From NCBI GenBank assembly GCA_965261015.1, contig CBDHCC010000001.1, positions 1,488,001-1,552,000 on the forward strand: a DNA stretch of 64,000 nt, in the 5' to 3' direction. How positions within the stretch are numbered: position 1 is the first letter of the stretch; the number at the start of each line of letters is the position of its first letter. This DNA is from CBDHCC01 sp965261015 (GTDB lineage: Bacteria > Pseudomonadota > Alphaproteobacteria > Sphingomonadales > Sphingomonadaceae). The notes under the pieces were generated by a model that was not told the origin of the DNA, made no database searches, and was given only the letters and a program-made list of their open reading frames with translations. Shown here in pieces: positions 34,207 to 44,920 of this stretch. The position numbers and the translations under genes are program-made.

Positions 34207-37200
34207 GCCGAAGGTTCGCTTTCCTGGTCCTGAACGGAAGGCGCCTTGGTGGGCTCCACCGGCTCGTTCCGCTGCTGCTCCCGATACAGCAAACCGAGGT
34301 TCTGCTCCACAAGCAGTTCCGGATCGCTGAACGACCGCGCGGAGAACAGCAGCTGGCGGAAGGGTGCCGTGATCGTGATCTTGAACACGAACGGCAGCCC
34401 TGCGATCGCGCGGGTCAGGATGTTGCGCCTGGCGCCGACACCCTGCGCCAAGCCGTCGAACTGCAGCGCGGTCACCATTTGCCCGGACAACGGCCCGTTC
34501 AGCCGTATGTCGAGCTTGTCGTACTTGAGCGATTTCAACGCATCAAAGGCGAGATTGCCGAAAAAGCCCAGATCTTCCTGGCTGACGGCGCCCACATAGG
34601 CGACCGTCCCGCCGGGCTGGCGTGAATCGAGGTGACCGCCGACGACCTCTCCGTTGCCATTGGTGAACGACAAGGGGAACTGACCGTCGAACACGCCGGT
34701 GGCCGCGATGTTGTCGAACTCGAAAGTGTCGAGCAGTACGGCGGCGTCTAGCGCGATCACGTCGAGCACGAAGTCCTGGCGCTTGCCCTCGCCGAACTCC
34801 AGCGTGGTGGGCTCCAGCGACAGCGTGCCGCCGGCGAACGGCCACCGACCCGAACGGATGGCGATCCTTCGGCCCGGCACGATGGCATAGCGCACCACTC
34901 CGTCGTCGACGGGGACGCCGGGGTTCAGCCGGTCGACCGTCAGCAACTGGTCGTCCGCCGTCACCAGGTTGAGGAGGTCTGTGAACCGCACCGTCGTCGA
35001 TAGACCGGTGACCGGGCCGAAAGCGGCGGCCAGGCTCATGTCGGTTGTGGCGAAGGTCCCGGTGCTCGTCACCGCCGTTCCGTCCCACGCGATCCGCGCA
35101 TCGCCGTTCACCCGCCCCTGCACGTCCGCCACCACGCCGAGCGCGAGCGGGGTCAGGCGGCTGGGCTGAAGCGCATCGTCGAAGGCCAGGTCGCGAACCT
35201 GCAGCGTCGCCTCTCCACCCCCTTCTGAGAAGGAATGGTGGACCGATACCTGCGCGACGGTCCGACCGCTCTCGGGATCGATCAGCGGTCCGGCGGCGTC
35301 GATGACCGATCCCGCGAAGCGTAGTCCGAAGCCGGGAGCGGACAGCGTTTGGAAGCGTTCGGGATCGGCGGCGTCGTCCACCGTCAGATCACCATTGAGC
35401 GATAGCCGTCCGTTCTTGAAAGCCCACTCGCCCGCCCCGCGCGACCACAGGATCGGCACGGCACCGACCTGCCCGGATGCCCCAGTGAACGCGCCCTGCC
35501 CGCCTTGCCCCAGGAAACCGCCCGTCAGGCTGTCGAAGTCCAGCCGAGTGACCGCCTCCGGCGCGCCGATGCGGGCGCGCAGGTCCGTGACGGCGAATTG
35601 GCCGCGGCGCAGCTCGACCGTCGCCGTGTCGGCCGCGAGAGTGACGGGCGTCTGGCCCAGACGCCCGACGAGGCGCGGCTGGGCGATGGTGGCTCCGGCC
35701 TGCACCGCGCCGGATCGCGACCGTTGGAACAGAGCGGTTCCGACGTGCGCGCACAAACGCAGGGGCGTCGCGTCGAAGACCACACCGCTGATGGCCAGGC
35801 GTTCGAACCGCGCCGCGGTGCAGCCCGGATTGACGACGACCTCTCCGGTGCGGTCGAACACGGCAGACACAGGCGTCGAGGCTCCATCGATCCGCCCGCC
35901 CGCGAACGGACCGGACAGGACGACCGCCGTGTCAATCCGGGTCCGACCGTCCGCGCCTGCCGAAAAGCGCACGGGAGCCAGCGCGATCCGGCTCGACCCT
36001 GCCGCATAGGGTTGAAGCCGGGCCAGACCCGTCATGGCCCCGCGTGCGTCGCGGGTCAGGCGCACTTCGCCGGTCGGCAGTCCGCCGCCCGCGACTCGCA
36101 ACACGCCGTCCAGAGTGGCTGTGCGCCCGCGCCCGATCCCAATGCGAAGGCCCTCTCCATCCCCGCCCCGACCATTGAGAGTCGACACGACACCGCTGGC
36201 GCTGCGCAGGCCCGCGGAGGAGATGGTCGCGTCGATCGCGCCGCCGCGCACCGCGGCCCGCCAGGAACCGGCGAGCGCGAAGCCGGTCCCGGCCCTTTGA
36301 GCGGCCTTGCCGATCCTGGCCGCGATCGCACTCAGCGGTGTGCCGTTCAGCCCGGAGTCCAGATCGTCAAGCCGCGCCAGGGCAGCGGGAGCGAGCTGGA
36401 CGGCGCCGGCGCTCGCCTCGCCTCGCAACTCGGCGGACATGCCGTTCGTCAGACGGACCGCATAGGCGGCCCTGGCCGACACGTTCCGCGCCCGGTGCCC
36501 TCCGCTCGCCAGCCGTGCCGTCGTGAGCACCGCCGTGCCGGAGAGCGCGTCCGGAGACCCGGCGAAGGTCACCCGGGCACCCGCGTCGCGTGCCACCGTC
36601 ACCCCGTCTCCCGCCCGTCCGACCGACAGATCGGCCCGTCCGCGGAACGCCCGCACCGTCCCGGCCAGGCGCAGCCGACCCGAGAGGGCGTCCGCCGCAA
36701 CTGCGCCACTCGTCACCCGAGCCACGGACATTGGCACCGTGCCCTGGATCCGGTCGAAGCTGGACGACAAGGCGACGTTCGGCGTGCCGATCACCGTCGC
36801 GGCCCGGAAGCGGGGCCCGCAATCCACCACCGTCACCCTTGCGGGGCCGGACAGGGTGGGTCGCCCGGCCGTCACTTCGGCGGCGAAGCGGCCGTCCAGC
36901 CCGTCGACCACGCACCCGCCCGCGCGAACGCGATCCGATGTGACCGCCACCCGCCCCGTGAAGCGACGGGCAAGATTGCCGTTTCCCTCCAGGCGCAGCC
37001 GGATCGCTCCGACGGGTGTCCGAAGCGCCACTTGGGTGTCGGCCAGCAGCAGAGGCAGATCGGGCAGCGAGAAGGGCTTGCCGGAGGGCGGAGGCAACAG
37101 GCGGTCGACCTGCCCAAGACGCAGTCGTCCACCCACGACTGCGGCGCGAAGCCGGACGCCGCTCGCCTCGATCCCGCTGACCCCCACTCCGCTCAGCCCG

Positions 37201-37481
37201 ACGCGGGTGTGCACGACCACACGCCCGGCCGTGAGGTCGGGGCGGTCACGCGGGCCGATCGACACATCCTCCAGCACCTGCCGGCCAAAGCCGATGGTCG
37301 TGATCCGATAGCGCGCGTCCACGCCTCTTCGGCGCAGCTCCCGGTCGACGAAGTGCGTCGCGATCGGATGCCGCAGCAGCCAGACCGCGATCGGCAGCGC
37401 CACCAGCAGGATGGCGAGGCTGACCAGGGCCACCCGCCGGCCAGAGGGGCGCGGGTCGGTGGGGGTCACGCTGTCGGCCAC
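34203..37481 (-). CDS. ydbH: YdbH-family AsmA-like intermembrane transport protein
   Basis: 1092-residue protein with one N-terminal membrane anchor (RVALVSLAILLVALPIAVWLLRHPI). The rest is a very long run of beta-rich repeats, as in AsmA-like/repeating-beta-groove bridges, ending in a conserved C-terminal block (ATGVFDGQFPLSFTNGNGEVVGGHLDSRQPGG). In E. coli, YdbH, TamB and YhdP share transport of phospholipid to the outer membrane, and YnbE caps YdbH. The protein is about 200 residues longer than the E. coli form (879). The gene order ydbH-ynbE-ydbL is fully conserved here. Confidence 0.88.
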   Translation of the reverse strand: MADSVTPTDPRPSGRRVALVSLAILLVALPIAVWLLRHPIATHFVDRELRRRGVDARYRITTIGFGRQVLEDVSIGPRDRPDLTAGRVVVHTRVGLSGVGVSGIEASGVRLRAAVVGGRLRLGQVDRLLPPPSGKPFSLPDLPLLLADTQVALRTPVGAIRLRLEGNGNLARRFTGRVAVTSDRVRAGGCVVDGLDGRFAAEVTAGRPTLSGPARVTVVDCGPRFRAATVIGTPNVALSSSFDRIQGTVPMSVARVTSGAVAADALSGRLRLAGTVRAFRGRADLSVGRAGDGVTVARDAGARVTFAGSPDALSGTAVLTTARLASGGHRARNVSARAAYAVRLTNGMSAELRGEASAGAVQLAPAALARLDDLDSGLNGTPLSAIAARIGKAAQRAGTGFALAGSWRAAVRGGAIDATISSAGLRSASGVVSTLNGRGGDGEGLRIGIGRGRTATLDGVLRVAGGGLPTGEVRLTRDARGAMTGLARLQPYAAGSSRIALAPVRFSAGADGRTRIDTAVVLSGPFAGGRIDGASTPVSAVFDRTGEVVVNPGCTAARFERLAISGVVFDATPLRLCAHVGTALFQRSRSGAVQAGATIAQPRLVGRLGQTPVTLAADTATVELRRGQFAVTDLRARIGAPEAVTRLDFDSLTGGFLGQGGQGAFTGASGQVGAVPILWSRGAGEWAFKNGRLSLNGDLTVDDAADPERFQTLSAPGFGLRFAGSVIDAAGPLIDPESGRTVAQVSVHHSFSEGGGEATLQVRDLAFDDALQPSRLTPLALGVVADVQGRVNGDARIAWDGTAVTSTGTFATTDMSLAAAFGPVTGLSTTVRFTDLLNLVTADDQLLTVDRLNPGVPVDDGVVRYAIVPGRRIAIRSGRWPFAGGTLSLEPTTLEFGEGKRQDFVLDVIALDAAVLLDTFEFDNIAATGVFDGQFPLSFTNGNGEVVGGHLDSRQPGGTVAYVGAVSQEDLGFFGNLAFDALKSLKYDKLDIRLNGPLSGQMVTALQFDGLAQGVGARRNILTRAIAGLPFVFKITITAPFRQLLFSARSFSDPELLVEQNLGLLYREQQRNEPVEPTKAPSVQDQESEPSA

Positions 37482-37589
37482 TCGTCACCCGCTCCTGCCG
37501 TCCGGCGTCGTGCGGGCGTGATGGGGGAGAGCCGGCGCGGGTTCAAGCAACTCGCCTTCGCTCGCGTGCATGGGGTAGGAGAACCGACG

Positions 37590-38279
37590 ATGACGCCCGC
37601 CCCTCCTCCTTCGGACAACCTTGGACACCGGGCCCGATTGCGCGATCGGCTGTTGCAAGGTGGCGACATCGCGCTCGGCGACCACGAGGTGCTGGAATAT
37701 CTCCTGGCGCTCGCCATCCCGCGCAAGGACACAAAGCCGCTCGCCAGAGCCCTGCTGCGGCGCTTCGGCACGCTGGCCGGCGTGTTCGCCGCCGATGCCG
37801 GAAGTTTGATGGCGGTCGACGGGATGGGTGCGTCAAGTGCCGCGGCGATGCGGATCGTGCGCGTGGCGGCGACGCGGATGCTGTTGGAACCCGTCGCGAA
37901 CGCCCCGATCCTGGGCAGCTGGGCGGCGCTGCTCGACTATCTTCAGGCGGACATGGGGCCGTTGCTGGTGGAACAGGTGCGGGTCCTGCACCTGAACGCG
38001 CGCAACATGCTGATCGCGAATGAGGTGATGAACCGCGGCACCGTATCCGAAGCGCCCATCTATGTGCGCGAAGTGATCCGCCGCGCGCTCGACCTCGGCT
38101 CCGCCGCGCTGATCGTCGTGCACAATCACCCCAGCGGCGATCCGAAGCCCAGCCGACAGGACATCGCGGTCACTCGAGAGATCGCGGAGGCCGGGCGCAA
38201 ATTGGGGGTGGTGCTGCACGACCATCTGATCGTGGGCGCCGGTCGCCACGTCTCCCTGCGGGCGGAGGGGCTGATCTAG
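37590..38279 (+). CDS. radC: RadC-family JAB-domain protein (UPF0758)
   Basis: 229 residues: an N-terminal helix-hairpin-helix region (MAVDGMGASSAAAMRIVRVA), then the JAB/MPN metalloenzyme domain with the zinc ligands in ALIVVHNHPSGDPKPSRQD and HDHLIVG. The RadC name is historical; a DNA repair role is not established and the biochemical substrate is unknown. AGGAG stands before ATG 37590. Its TAG overlaps the convergent EF-hand gene stop. Confidence 0.9.
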   Translation: MTPAPPPSDNLGHRARLRDRLLQGGDIALGDHEVLEYLLALAIPRKDTKPLARALLRRFGTLAGVFAADAGSLMAVDGMGASSAAAMRIVRVAATRMLLEPVANAPILGSWAALLDYLQADMGPLLVEQVRVLHLNARNMLIANEVMNRGTVSEAPIYVREVIRRALDLGSAALIVVHNHPSGDPKPSRQDIAVTREIAEAGRKLGVVLHDHLIVGAGRHVSLRAEGLI

Positions 38280-38653
38280 GTGCCCTTCAGAAACGCCGCG
38301 AACTCGCCCTGTCCGACGGCGCCATCGCTGTCGACGTCGCTCTGGGCGAAAGCCGCCGCCAGGTACTCGGGCGCGGGCGCGGGCTGACCGGCGTTCGCGA
38401 ACAGTTGCGAGACCCAGGTCCCGAATTCCTGCGTCGAGAGACCCTCCACCCCATCCGTGTCGTAGGTCGCGAACCCCTGCACCGTGATGCGGTCCGGATC
38501 GACTCGCACCGCCGTGGTGGCGGCCGGCGTGGTCGGCTGCGGCAGCGTCTCGGAAAAGCTCTCCGGCGGGGTCGCGGGATCGTTCGGCGTCGTCTGCGCG
38601 CTCGCGACGCAGGGCAGCGCCGCGGCGAGGAGAAACAGGGTTGAGCGCAACAT
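38276..38653 (-). CDS. Secreted EF-hand domain protein
   Basis: 125-residue exported protein: signal peptide (MLRSTLFLLAAALPCVASAQ), a Pro/Thr-rich linker, then two EF-hand-like loops, DTDGVEGLSTQEF and DVDSDGAVGQGEF, each with the D-x-D-x-(S/D)G pattern for calcium. Start 38653 is preferred because AAAGG sits six bases upstream; an in-frame ATG at 38659 lies directly against that site. Short secreted EF-hand proteins are common in sphingomonads, but their role is not known. Divergent from purB and convergent with radC. Confidence 0.85.
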   Translation of the reverse strand: MLRSTLFLLAAALPCVASAQTTPNDPATPPESFSETLPQPTTPAATTAVRVDPDRITVQGFATYDTDGVEGLSTQEFGTWVSQLFANAGQPAPAPEYLAAAFAQSDVDSDGAVGQGEFAAFLKGT

Positions 38654-38791
38654 GGGCATCCTTTCGACGGAACGAGGGGCAGCGGAGGTGCGGGCACCCT
38701 ACGCCGCGCGGCTGAACGGCCGCTGTCCGGCTGGCCCGGCCGCCCACCATCGGCTAACCGCCCCCTGCCCGCCGCACAAGGACACGCGCCC

Positions 38792-40102
38792 ATGGTTCCC
38801 CGCTACGCCCGACCCGAAATGTCCGCCGTCTGGTCCGCGCAAGAGCGCTACCGCATCTGGTTCGAGATTGAAGCTCACGCGACCGACGCGCTAGCCGACC
38901 TGGGCGTCGTGCCGGCGGAGGCCGCGGCGGCTTTGTGGGCGTGGTGGGACACACAGCCCCGGATCGACGTGGAGGCGATCGACGCGATCGAGGCGGTCAC
39001 GCGCCACGACGTGATCGCCTTCCTCACCTGGGTCGCGGACCAGGTCGGACCGCAGGCGCGGTTCCTGCACCAGGGGATGACCAGTTCGGACGTGCTCGAC
39101 ACCGCTCTCGCCGTGCAGCTGGCGCGCGCGTCCGACCTTCTGCTGGCGGACCTGGACGCCTTGCTGGCCGCGCTGGAGCGACGGGCGCGGGAGCATCGCC
39201 GGACCCCCACCATCGGTCGATCCCACGGCATCCATGCCGAACCCACCACCTTCGGTCTGAAGCTCGCGGGCTTTCACGCGGAGTTCCAGCGCGCGCGGAC
39301 CCGGCTGGTGGCGGCGCGCGCCGAGGTGGCGACCTGCGCGATTTCGGGCGCCGTCGGCACCTTCGCCAATATCGATCCCGCGGTCGAGCGGCACGTCGCG
39401 GACCGGCTGGGCCTGGCGGTGGAGCCGGTGTCGAGCCAGGTCATCCCGCGCGACCGTCACGCCGCGTTCTTCGCCACGCTGGCGGTCATCGCCTCGTCGG
39501 TCGAGCGACTGGCGACCGAAGTGCGCCACCTGCAACGCACGGAGGTGTTGGAGGCGGAAGAGTATTTCGCGCCCGGTCAGAAGGGGTCGTCCGCGATGCC
39601 GCACAAGCGCAATCCGGTCCTGACGGAAAATCTGACGGGCCTCGCCCGCATGGTGCGCGCCTACGCCCTACCGGCGCTCGAGAATGTCGCTTTGTGGCAC
39701 GAACGGGACATCAGCCATTCGTCGGTCGAGCGTTTCATCGCTCCGGACGCGACGATCACGCTGGACTTCGCGCTCGCCCGCCTGACCGGGGTGGTGGACA
39801 AGCTGGTCGTCTATCCCGATCGGATGCGGGCAAATCTCGACCGCATGGGCGGGCTGGTCCATTCCCAGCGGGTGCTGCTGGCGCTGACCCAGCACGGGTC
39901 GAGCCGGGAAGAGGCATACCGATTGGTCCAGCGCAACGCGATGCGGGTCTGGGACGCCGACGGGCGGCTTTCGCTCCTGGACCTGCTAAAGGCCGACGAT
40001 GAGGTCACGCTGAGCGACGCCGAACTGGAGGAGCTGTTCGACCTCGACTATCACTTCCAGCACGTCGACGCGGTATTCGAGCGGGTGTTCGGCAGCGACT
40101 GA
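38792..40102 (+). CDS. purB: Adenylosuccinate lyase
   Basis: Catalyses two fumarate-releasing steps in purine synthesis (SAICAR to AICAR, adenylosuccinate to AMP). The 436-residue fumarase/aspartase-fold protein has the three conserved regions: TSSDVLDTAL near residue 98, GRSHGIHAEPTTFG with catalytic His, and the signature loop KGSSAMPHKRNPV near residue 265. It starts at ATG 38792 with the typical YARPEMSAVWS. It ends one base before the convergent dnaJ stop. Confidence 0.97.
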   Translation: MVPRYARPEMSAVWSAQERYRIWFEIEAHATDALADLGVVPAEAAAALWAWWDTQPRIDVEAIDAIEAVTRHDVIAFLTWVADQVGPQARFLHQGMTSSDVLDTALAVQLARASDLLLADLDALLAALERRAREHRRTPTIGRSHGIHAEPTTFGLKLAGFHAEFQRARTRLVAARAEVATCAISGAVGTFANIDPAVERHVADRLGLAVEPVSSQVIPRDRHAAFFATLAVIASSVERLATEVRHLQRTEVLEAEEYFAPGQKGSSAMPHKRNPVLTENLTGLARMVRAYALPALENVALWHERDISHSSVERFIAPDATITLDFALARLTGVVDKLVVYPDRMRANLDRMGGLVHSQRVLLALTQHGSSREEAYRLVQRNAMRVWDADGRLSLLDLLKADDEVTLSDAELEELFDLDYHFQHVDAVFERVFGSD

Positions 40103-41227
40103 CTATTCGGCCGCCTGCGCCCACAATCCGCGCAGCTTGCCGAAAAAGCCGTGGCTCTGCGGGCACTGCTTGTCGGTCTCCAACTCCCGGAACTCCGACA
40201 GCAGTTCCTTCTGGCGGGCAGTCAGGCGGGTCGGCGTCTCGACCACGATCTCCACCACCAGGTCACCGTGGCCGCGCCCCTGCAGCACCGGCATGCCGGC
40301 ACCGCGCCGGTTGATCTGCTGGCCCGACTGGACGCCGGCTGGAATCTTGATGTCGTGCGGTGCGCCGTCCAGCCCGGGCAGCTCGATGGACCCGCCGAGC
40401 GCCGCCGTCGTCAGGCTGACCGGGACCTGCGCCAACAGCGTGGTGCCCTGGCGCTGGAAGACGGCATGGCGTTCCAGGCTGACGAAGATGTAGAGGTCGC
40501 CCGCGGGCGCCCCGCGCGCGCCGGCCTCGCCCTTGCCGGACAGGCGGATGCGGGTGCCGTGGTCGACACCGGGCGGGACGGACACGTTGAGGGTCCGTGC
40601 TTCGTCCACCCGCCCGTCGCCCCGACAGCGGACGCAGGGTTCCGCGATAACCTGACCCGCCCCGTGGCAGGTGGGACAGGTGCGCTCGACCACGAAAAAG
40701 CCCTGCTGGGCGCGGACCTGCCCGTGCCCCTGACACGTCCGGCAGGTCTGGGCCGCGGTGCCGGGTTTCGCACCCGATCCGTCGCACACGTCGCAAGGGG
40801 CCGCCACCTCGATGGCGATCTCGCGCTCAACGCCGTGATAGGCCTGTTCCAGCGTGATCTCGAGGTCGTAGCGCAGGTCGGCCCCCCTTCGACCGCCAGC
40901 CGCGCCGCGCCGCTGCGCGCCGGCGAACCCGCCGAAGAACTCCTCGAAGATATCGGAGAAGGCGTTGAAGTCCTGGGGACCGCCGCCCGCGCCTCCCTGC
41001 TGGAACGCCGCATGACCCAGGCGGTCGTAGGCGGCACGCTTCTGCGGGTCGCGCAGGCAGTCATAGGCGGCGGACAGCGACTTGAAGGTCGCCTCCGAAT
41101 CCGGACAGCCGGCATTGCGGTCCGGATGATGCTGCATCGCCAGTCGGCGATAGGCCGACTTGATCGTGCCGCCATCGGCGGTCCGCTCGACGCCGAGCAA
41201 TTCGTAATAGTCGATGTCGGTCGTCAT
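40103..41227 (-). CDS. dnaJ: Chaperone DnaJ
   Basis: Hsp40 co-chaperone stimulating DnaK. 374 residues: J domain with the HPD motif in MQHHPDRN, a G/F-rich stretch (HAAFQQGGAGGGPQDF), four zinc-finger repeats (CDVCDGSG, CRTCQGHG, CPTCHGAG, CVRCRGDG) and C-terminal substrate-binding domains. ATG 41227 begins DYYELLGV. It lies 203 bases downstream of dnaK with its own candidate promoter and a leader hairpin. Confidence 0.97.
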   Translation of the reverse strand: MTTDIDYYELLGVERTADGGTIKSAYRRLAMQHHPDRNAGCPDSEATFKSLSAAYDCLRDPQKRAAYDRLGHAAFQQGGAGGGPQDFNAFSDIFEEFFGGFAGAQRRGAAGGRRGADLRYDLEITLEQAYHGVEREIAIEVAAPCDVCDGSGAKPGTAAQTCRTCQGHGQVRAQQGFFVVERTCPTCHGAGQVIAEPCVRCRGDGRVDEARTLNVSVPPGVDHGTRIRLSGKGEAGARGAPAGDLYIFVSLERHAVFQRQGTTLLAQVPVSLTTAALGGSIELPGLDGAPHDIKIPAGVQSGQQINRRGAGMPVLQGRGHGDLVVEIVVETPTRLTARQKELLSEFRELETDKQCPQSHGFFGKLRGLWAQAAE

Positions 41228-41254
41228 ATACTTCGCCCAATCGTCGCGGGTCCG

Positions 41255-41270
41255 TGGCGGAAATCCGCCA
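41255..41270 (-). promoter_or_regulatory. Perfect small hairpin in the dnaJ leader
   Basis: TGGCGGA and TCCGCCA form a perfect 7-bp palindromic stem with a two-base centre, ending 27 bases before the dnaJ ATG. It could be an RNA structure or a protein site; no ROSE-type thermometer pattern with a masked Shine-Dalgarno is evident. Confidence 0.3.
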
Positions 41271-41371
41271 AAGGTCTCTCCAGAGTCGCTCCACTGCGCG
41301 CGCCCGCGCGGGTGCGTGCGCGCGCGAAGGCGGGGCCGGAGCGAACCCGACGCCCTCCAGAGCACCGCCGC

Positions 41372-41400
41372 CCCTTAGCACAAAACAACCTATTTGGCAA
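41372..41400 (-). promoter_or_regulatory. Candidate sigma70 promoter of dnaJ
   Basis: Minus-strand TTGCCA (41395-41400), 17 bases and TAAGGG (41372-41377), giving a leader of about 140 bases. It implies dnaJ can be transcribed apart from dnaK. Confidence 0.45.
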
Positions 41401-41430
41401 CGCCACGGCCAAGCCGGACGTCGTCTCCGG

Positions 41431-43341
<1,911 letters not shown>

Positions 43342-43426
43342 GTAACCCTCTTACTCTCGTGTTCAGACAAAGGACGATCCGCGACCCGGCGACGAACGCG
43401 ACGGATGGCGAAAAGGACGGGAGCGG

Positions 43427-43454
43427 ATATAGGTGGCGCGGCCGACGCTGCAAC
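43427..43454 (-). promoter_or_regulatory. Candidate RpoH (heat-shock) promoter of dnaK
   Basis: Minus-strand GTTG (43451-43454), 17 bases and CCTATAT (43427-43433). This fits the alphaproteobacterial RpoH pattern CTTG-N17-CYTATNT with a single mismatch in the -35. The start would leave a leader of about 80 bases before dnaK. Confidence 0.5.
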
Positions 43455-43530
43455 CAGCAACTCTGCTGCCCGGCGCAACCTCGCCGGGCCGCCGACGTTA
43501 CGGCATTCGACCACAGGAGATTGTCAGACC

Positions 43531-43974
43531 ATGCATTCGGCTCTGCGCGCGGCCAGCTTCCTTTTCCTTCTGGGCGGTCTGGCCGCCTGTTCGCCGGACC
43601 CCGTGCTCGGCGTGGAGACGGCCAGCATACAGGTCAGTCCGATCGAAGGTCGCCCGGCGGCGGGCTATGTCACCATCAAGGGCGGCCCGACCGACCAGTT
43701 CCTGGAGTTCGCGAGCGTGCCCTACGCCCAGCGCACCGAGCTGCACGAGACCGTGACGCAAGGCGGGCGGACCACCATGCGACAGATCCAGCGCGTGCCG
43801 ATCCCTGCGGAGGGCACGGTGGAGTTCCGCCCGGGCGGCAAGCACCTGATGATCTTCGGCCTCAGCCCGACCGCGATCCGCGAGGGGCGCACACCCATGG
43901 TCCTGCGCTTCTCCGACGGATCGGAAGTGTCCTACAACGCCTTTGTCAGGACGATGGGACAGCCGGCGGAGTAA
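43531..43974 (+). CDS. Copper chaperone PCu(A)C, lipid-anchored
   Basis: 147-residue copper-binding protein that delivers Cu(I) to cytochrome oxidase assembly. The family motif is exact: His in ELHETV, ten residues, Met in TTMRQ, 21 residues, then HLM (H-X10-M-X21-H-X-M). The N terminus has a signal ending in LAAC, so the protein is probably lipid-anchored rather than free in the periplasm. AGGAG lies upstream of ATG 43531. No other copper gene is adjacent. Its 3' end overlaps the convergent CPBP gene by 29 bases. Confidence 0.9.
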   Translation: MHSALRAASFLFLLGGLAACSPDPVLGVETASIQVSPIEGRPAAGYVTIKGGPTDQFLEFASVPYAQRTELHETVTQGGRTTMRQIQRVPIPAEGTVEFRPGGKHLMIFGLSPTAIREGRTPMVLRFSDGSEVSYNAFVRTMGQPAE

Positions 43975-44833
43975 GGCGCGCGACCGCGCGGACCAGCACC
44001 CAGGCGCCCACCGCCGTGCAGAGCATGAGCGCCGCCAGAGACGCTTCCGGCCCGAACGCGCCGCCGCTCAGCCAATCGGGCACTCCGGGCGTCGGTGCCG
44101 TGACGAACGGTCCGCCCGCAAAGCCGCTCATCCCCGACACGGCGGCCCCCATCAGCCACCCTTGGGCGAAGTTCCAGCCCGCGTGCGCGCCGGCGGCCAT
44201 CCACAGACGACCGGTCAGCAGGTAAAAGGCACCCAGCATCACGCCCGCTTCCAGCGCGATGCACAGGGCCGCGAACAGGCCGGAATTGGTGTTGAGCAGA
44301 TGGGCGGCTCCGAAGAGCGCGGCCGAGGCGACCAGCGCCACCGGCAGGTTGAAGGCGCGCCACAACAGTCGCAACACGACCAGGCGGAACAGCACCTCCT
44401 CGACCAGGCCCGACTGCACCGTCAGCGCCAGCGCCCGCCAGATGGCGGTGGGCGGGCGCGAGGTGATGGTCACCCACCCGGTCAGTCCCAGCACGCCCAC
44501 GGTTGCCAGCATGAGGCCGCCGCCGATCGCCAGGCCGACCGCCAGCTCCCGCACGGACCCGTCCAGCGACAGCTCGAAGGGACGCCGCCGCTCACCCTGC
44601 CGGACGGTCGCGCCATAGGTGACCACCGCCATCACCGCGCCCGCGATCACCAGCAGGGCCACCGCCGGATCGCCGAGCGACGCCGGCAGGCGGTCCGCCA
44701 GCTTCAGGAGCGCGTAGGCGGGCAGCGCGGTCACCAGGCTGACCATCAGGAACAGCACGATCATCCAGCCCAGCGCGCGCGCCCAGCGCCACCGTCCCGG
44801 TTCCAGCACACCGTCCGATCCCAAGTCCACCAT
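43946..44833 (-). CDS. CPBP-family intramembrane metalloprotease
   Basis: 295 residues with about eight membrane helices. All CPBP/Abi motifs are present: EEVLFR in the first, AALFGAAHLLN with a ligand His, and GAHAGWNFAQG with the second His. The family includes CAAX prenyl proteases and bacterial self-immunity proteins; the substrate here is unknown. ATG 44833. It overlaps the PCu(A)C gene tail-to-tail. Confidence 0.88.
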   Translation of the reverse strand: MVDLGSDGVLEPGRWRWARALGWMIVLFLMVSLVTALPAYALLKLADRLPASLGDPAVALLVIAGAVMAVVTYGATVRQGERRRPFELSLDGSVRELAVGLAIGGGLMLATVGVLGLTGWVTITSRPPTAIWRALALTVQSGLVEEVLFRLVVLRLLWRAFNLPVALVASAALFGAAHLLNTNSGLFAALCIALEAGVMLGAFYLLTGRLWMAAGAHAGWNFAQGWLMGAAVSGMSGFAGGPFVTAPTPGVPDWLSGGAFGPEASLAALMLCTAVGAWVLVRAVARLTPPAVPSS

Positions 44834-44920
44834 CGACGCGCCTCCCTTTCCGCCGCTCTAACGCGACCGACCCCGCATGGCGACTGGATTGGCGGCGTCG
44901 TCTGTGCTCTGCCACGGCGC

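Noticed and set aside
41228..41430. ROSE-type RNA thermometer before dnaJ
   Set aside because: A hairpin exists, but it does not pair with a Shine-Dalgarno and no ROSE-like consensus was seen.
43342..43530. CIRCE operator before dnaK
   Set aside because: No TTAGCACTC-N9-GAGTGCTAA-like inverted repeat is present.
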